Positions 59,263-64,000 of a stretch of 64,000 nucleotides of DNA are shown here, piece after piece. The first letter of the stretch is position 1. The number at the start of each line of letters is the position of its first letter. Origin of the DNA: Toxotes chatareus (lineage: Eukaryota; Chordata; Actinopteri; Toxotidae); NCBI GenBank assembly GCA_016801885.1, contig CM028891.1, forward strand, positions 16,777,017 through 16,841,016. The letters run 5' to 3'. Under the pieces are notes generated by a model. That model was not told where the DNA came from, did no database searches, and worked only from the letters and a program-made list of their open reading frames with translations. The position numbers were made by a program, and so were the translations under genes.

Positions 59263-62200
59263 CACTGCTTTTTTGCTCTGTTCGTCTTCATCTTCATCTT
59301 TCGTCCCGCTGACTTGGCCGGCAGTATGTGACAGGTGCACATGCGGTCCAGGCACTCTGTCATCTCTTCTCATTACACGTCCCATGTTGGATGCATATCA
59401 ATACATCTCCATACAGAATGTGCTTTTGAGGGTGATATAGCATTTTAATTCAGCTGAGGGGAATGGAGACTGGGGATAATATTTCACAGAGGTGTTTGAT
59501 GCTGAGGGGTGAGACAGAGAGGGACGGGGAGCGATACGTCATTAGATGCCGATATTCGTCCTCAACGTGTACCTTGAGCGGATAAATGGTTGGATGAAGT
59601 GACTTTGAAATGCATGGGATGCCACTCACAGCTTCACTGTTGATGAATAATTTAAGAAAAGCAGCACTTTCACTGGCCAACCTCATCCGAGTTTAAGTTT
59701 TATCTCCCAATATCAGTGTGAATAGATTATCAGCTCAAACTCTTTGCACCAGATGAATAAAAATGCAAACAGGCCAAACTAATTAACATCCGAACAAGCA
59801 GCGAGGTAGCCTCCCTCTGATACCAAGCCAAGTCCTCACGCTTAATAATTCACTCCCTTGTTGTGTTTATGGTGCTGAGAGATTAAGAAGTAGGTGTGTG
59901 TTTGTATTTGTTTATGTGTGCATATGTTGGCGTGTGCACTGCATTTGTATGTATGACTGGGGGAGGAGAGGTGTGTCATGTTTACTTATACCCATGTGTG
60001 TACGGGATGGATGCGCAAGTGTCTCTGTGGGTTTGTGTGTGCGTGCGTATGTGTGTGTGGTGTTGCTCACTAACAAGCCACTGGAAAAAAAGCAGGCTAT
60101 TTTGTACATCTCTGCATAGAATTAGTATTAATTTACTTGTTATTTACACCCCTGGGACGTTAATTACGCTGTTGTTACGCAGCCCAAACAACTCTGTGCA
60201 AACATCAGAGAACAAGAACACACGTGGTACCCGACTGTTTTAGGAAATATAGAAACATGATTTCAGAGCCAAAGTTCTCAACTACCTTATACACACAACA
60301 CACAGAAATTCCAATCTTCTCATCTTAATTTCACAGGCCTTAAAGCCAAAACAATTTCCAAATTCCTGTTTTCTTTTGTTTTTCTCTTTCCCTCCTGATG
60401 ACGACTCCATTATATTAAATCAAAGTTTTCCAGGCTGAGGAAACAGCTTCCTTAAGTAAGGGTGTCTCTTGATCCTCTCCCAATTCTCAGTGTCAGCTCC
60501 CATCAGCATCACTTGCTTGTTGCACTTGCATTCACCTCCGCAGTCCTAGCTGCTGCTGATTAGTTCTCTGATTTCCCTTGCCTTCCCAAAGGAACGCTCA
60601 AGTGCGGATGTCTACCCACTGTTACCCAACTGCAGCTGCTGATTGGTTACTGATATCGCTCTCAGTATAGCAATGACAAGACCACATTAGCTGAGCACAG
60701 AAAACTCAAATCTCATCTCCTGCGCTTACTGCGCCTAAGCTTTTCACAATAGGAAACCTGTTTGACATAAAAAGAACCAGACACCAGACCACCAATGCCA
60801 GAGTTTCATCCTGATCCTTTTCATATGTTGTATGGAAGTGGAAACGAACATTATATGGTGTATAAAGAAACCTGAATTAAGAAATTGACATCATTTATAA
60901 GTGGTTGCAGCCTGTGATTATAGTCACCATCAAACATTTTATTTCAGTTTCAGCATCACTGATCAAAAGTTTGATAAATTACCAGACTTTCATTTGGTGA
61001 GTTATTTTTGCATAATTTCAGAGATAGTTGGTTTAATTTGAACCAACACATCCTTTTTGTTTTTTGCTTTCATTTTTCACTGTATCCAATATGTTGTTTA
61101 AAAGTTTTACCATAAGAAAATAAATTTGAAAGAAAGCTTCGATAATCAGTGAAGTCACTTAAATAGAGCAGAACGTTAACAAACCTTTCACACTCAGGTG
61201 GGTGTTGTGGCATTAGGCATATTACTCAATGTGTCCGATCCACTTCTGGACATAGACGCCTTTAGAACATACAACCAACTCTTGGCTGTTTAGTTTGAGT
61301 CAGTTTCCAGGAACACAGCTGGGGTTTTTGCTCCATCTCTGTCAGCATTGGTCGCCTTAAAAACTGTATGTTGTTGAAACTGTCAAAACAGACACGTTTG
61401 ACTGTCAGCTGAAAAATATCTTTGTCAAGGCCAGAACTGAGTGGGCGAGTAATTTAGCTTTTCTAAAATGCAGGTAACATCAGTATAACAAATGCAATAA
61501 AGCGTTATGTATGTAGTATTATAAAGTGGCATTTACTCTTTCTTTTTTAGAAGATTCTGATTCTTATTGAGTGTCGTGGGTGTCTCAATTTCTCCAGTTT
61601 AATAACTGCAGGAGTACAATATTCAAAACTGTTGCTTCAGTGGAAAGCACGGCAGTAAATTAATAAGAGCACCAAGTGTTTCATAGAGCTCCATCGTTTT
61701 CAGAAGTTTGCTGATGGTGTTGTTCTGGGTTATTATTCTGCAAATGTCAAAACATTCTCTCTGATTACAAACTGTGGAGCATGTAAACACAGCACCTTAT
61801 ATCATCATTTCTAAGTACTTACAAGTCATGTTTAGCTACAGAATCAAACACATCTTATCTTGAGCTTGAATTCTAAATAGTCATTCAATGCGTCAGTGTC
61901 AACATCAAAGGTATGAGGCATCAGCCAGTACCTGCGGCCATCTCCTCACAAGATTTCCCCAAAATGATTCCATAATTACTCTTAAAAGCTTGGCAGCATT
62001 GGAGGGTAAGGTCTGAGCCGTAATCACTGAGTTTCATTTACATACATTTCACACATTTACTGCAGCCGAAGCTCTTACTGAGTCCAGTTAACACTGGGAC
62101 TGGACCCGTAACCATCTTGGTTCTGTGACCACCGTCCCGTCCTGGTGCTTCAGAAATGCTTTCTTATTTTAGTCGAGGTTATTCAGAAGACATCTTTACT

Positions 62201-62389
62201 CAGGATGTAAGCTGTTTAGTATTTCATCATACACCAAGGCTGATAATAAAGGAGCCAAATTCAGTAAACTGTATTTCCTCTTTAGCATAACTGCTCACAC
62301 ACGCTGCAGCATTTTTCGTGCTTTTTAACAAAAGCACTTTCTTAGGGTGTCTTCCGTGGTGATAATGAATAGTCAGCATTAGCATAGTA
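59263..62389. other. Upstream gene-free region
   Basis: No supported gene. It includes a degenerate TG-rich tract (59893-60062), a non-repetitive stretch with homeodomain cores at about 59710-59860, and ordinary AT-rich sequence. Confidence 0.5.
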
Positions 62390-62752
62390 CAGTGGCCCCT
62401 AAGGACAAAGCACATACAAAAGAGAAAGCACAGGGGAACCACACTCCAAATACAAAAACGTTCCAAACACTAAAACCTTCAGACAAACTGGCAGCAACAA
62501 ATATTTTATTTCAACTAAAATTTGATCTTCCAAAAGGAATTATATTTCAAAAAGCTACAGACAACAGAGCCAGCGTGACATCAGCAAAAGGCTCGCTGAG
62601 ATGAGACAGTTCTTCAGTCAGACAATGGCGCACATTGACGGGTTGGTCTCAGGAGCCGGACTACCAGCTGCTCAGACGACCACGTTGCATTTCTGGATTT
62701 GGAGCATGATTCACTTTGTCACTTGTATGTCCTATGTCCTTAGGGGCCACCG
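62390..62752. mobile_element. hAT-like MITE (363 bp) with terminal inverted repeats
   Basis: The left end CAGTGGCCCCTAAGGACA and the right end TGTCCTTAGGGGCCACCG are inverted repeats. They match at about 33 of 39 bases when extended inward through ACATACAA. Flanking 8-mers TAGCATAG (62380-62387) and TAGCACAG (62753-62760) match at 7 of 8, with two extra bases on the left, and fit an 8-bp target-site duplication. CAGTG termini plus an 8-bp duplication are typical of hAT elements. The interior has no transposase frame, so this is non-autonomous. Confidence 0.8.
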
Positions 62753-64000
62753 TAGCACAGATTAATTTTCTGCCAGCAATGCTCTTCAGTTAGCAAATCT
62801 TTCTGTATTGCAGTGGATGAAACTTTTATTTTTGTGAAAGGTGAACCGCTAACAGGAGCAACTGCAGCTACTGTTACTGTGCTGTTAATGGAGATGTGTG
62901 TAGTCAGATGTGTGGCTCATTGAACTGAGTGTATTTGTGTTTGGAGGCGTATCGAACTAACAAATGTGTAAATAAATAATGGTGGAATATTAGTATATGA
63001 ATATGTTACATGTCATTTCTGGAAGAGACTTCCATCACCATCACACAAGTACAGAGACATTTGTGTGGAGTAAGGTGGTGTGTAGGAAGAAGTGCTGGAT
63101 GGTGGTTTACAAGAAAACCCCTGAGGACGCTCCTGTCCCAACCAAAGTGATGACACTTCAGTCAGTCTGTGAACACTTACTCATGGAAGTGCTCTGCAGG
63201 CGATATATCTGCTTTTATTGACTAAATTGCTACGATCATAAAAATTTCACAGCCCCCGCCCCCCGTCCACTCATGTGGAAATAAGTAATTTATTACAACA
63301 GAAATAATTTTGCTGAGTGTCTCTTTGAGGGGTAAATCTTTGTTTTAATTCCCACATGTATTTCTGAAAAGTGGTTAAAGAAATATATATATATAATGTT
63401 GAAAACTACAGTTTCAGCAGTGTAGTTACAAGTCACAAGGGTGCAATGTGTTTTGTCATGGAGCAATTATAGAGAATTCTAAAAATATACCAAATTATGT
63501 ATCTGTCACTGCAAATATGTCCTGTACAGCGTTAAAAACTCTTGTCATAGAAACTGTGAAAATCAATGGTGAATCCTGCTTTACGCTTCTACTTCGCACG
63601 GCGCTAAAAAGCACACCCTTGTTTTGCGTGAACATGCCTCGCCTCGACAACCTCTGTCAAGAAGAGAGAAAATGGCTCCCTGTCAAAATACACAAATCTT
63701 ATCTTGTCATTTTAACAGTATGCAAGGTCAGCCTTAAAGTTTAGATTTGAAAACAAACTGGCTCTGTGAGCACGCAGCAGCAAAAAGAAACAGACAGGGA
63801 ATGAATGGAGAGTAAGCTCATGTTTTCCTGACAGTTTGTGGGAACACAAGGTTTTTTCTTATAAAGGACGTATTCTTGAAGCTTTTTACATTTACTTGCA
63901 TGCAAACATTTTCTGTTTGTGCAGTTTATTATGAACTGGACCAAAGTGGAGTGGGAGCAACACTACATTTCCCATAATGCAAATGAAACCATCCATCACA
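62753..64000. other. Gene-free region, right edge
   Basis: No supported gene. Short frames on both strands (for example 98 codons at 63448-63744) have no recognisable motif. A short TA run occurs at about 63383-63396. Confidence 0.55.

Noticed and set aside
62227..62604. Short frames on both strands at the left end of the MITE
   Set aside because: They cross the terminal inverted repeat and do not resemble a transposase.
1..64000. CRISPR arrays, prokaryotic operons, phage genes, rRNA, tRNA
   Set aside because: No spaced direct repeats, no dense long open frames and no recognisable structural RNA sequence were seen. tRNA-like or microRNA hairpins cannot be excluded by eye and would need tRNAscan and Rfam searches.

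Overview
The window is eukaryotic, and almost certainly from a ray-finned (teleost) fish. It is AT-rich and full of di- and mononucleotide microsatellites. It carries degraded repeats of kinds I associate with teleost genomes, and its one recognisable gene is a vertebrate gene split into many short exons. I see no bacterial, phage or organellar genes, no operon, no CRISPR array, and no rRNA or tRNA gene.

The one convincing gene lies on the minus strand: a type II classical cadherin of the CDH6/CDH9/CDH10 subgroup. Coding exons run from the start codon at 52364 down to the stop at 33626-33628. Eleven coding exons can be placed to the base from splice sites and reading phase. With one exception their lengths (295, 120, 168, ~182, 254, 137, 122, 109, 252 bp) follow the type II cadherin plan. 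The protein would be about 779 residues: signal peptide, short prodomain ending in a furin site, five cadherin repeats with Trp2/Trp4 at the mature N-terminus, one membrane helix, and a cytoplasmic tail with p120- and beta-catenin-binding segments. cdh10 fits best, but some exons look more like CDH9. A 3' UTR of about 0.76 kb ends near an AATAAA signal at 32863-32868. A GA-rich, CpG-bearing segment at about 58.3-59.15 kb is a plausible but unproven promoter and non-coding first exon.

Layout: 1-32.8 kb is gene-free sequence downstream of the cadherin, holding old repeats, microsatellites and a few stretches that read like conserved non-coding DNA. 32.8-52.5 kb holds the coding exons and introns; these carry a LINE reverse-transcriptase remnant (intron 9), a DNA-transposon-like repeat (intron 2) and several low-complexity tracts. 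52.5-58.3 kb is probably intron 1, with a striking 34-bp palindrome. 58.3-59.3 kb is the candidate promoter with a compound microsatellite and a G-quadruplex-type tract. 59.3-64 kb is upstream non-coding sequence with a clear hAT-like MITE at 62390-62752.

The observation most worth a second look is the exon 5/exon 6 junction of the cadherin. The only good AG acceptor leaves the reading frame two bases short and would give an early stop, although both flanking exons are otherwise intact. I found no evidence of a novel multi-gene system.
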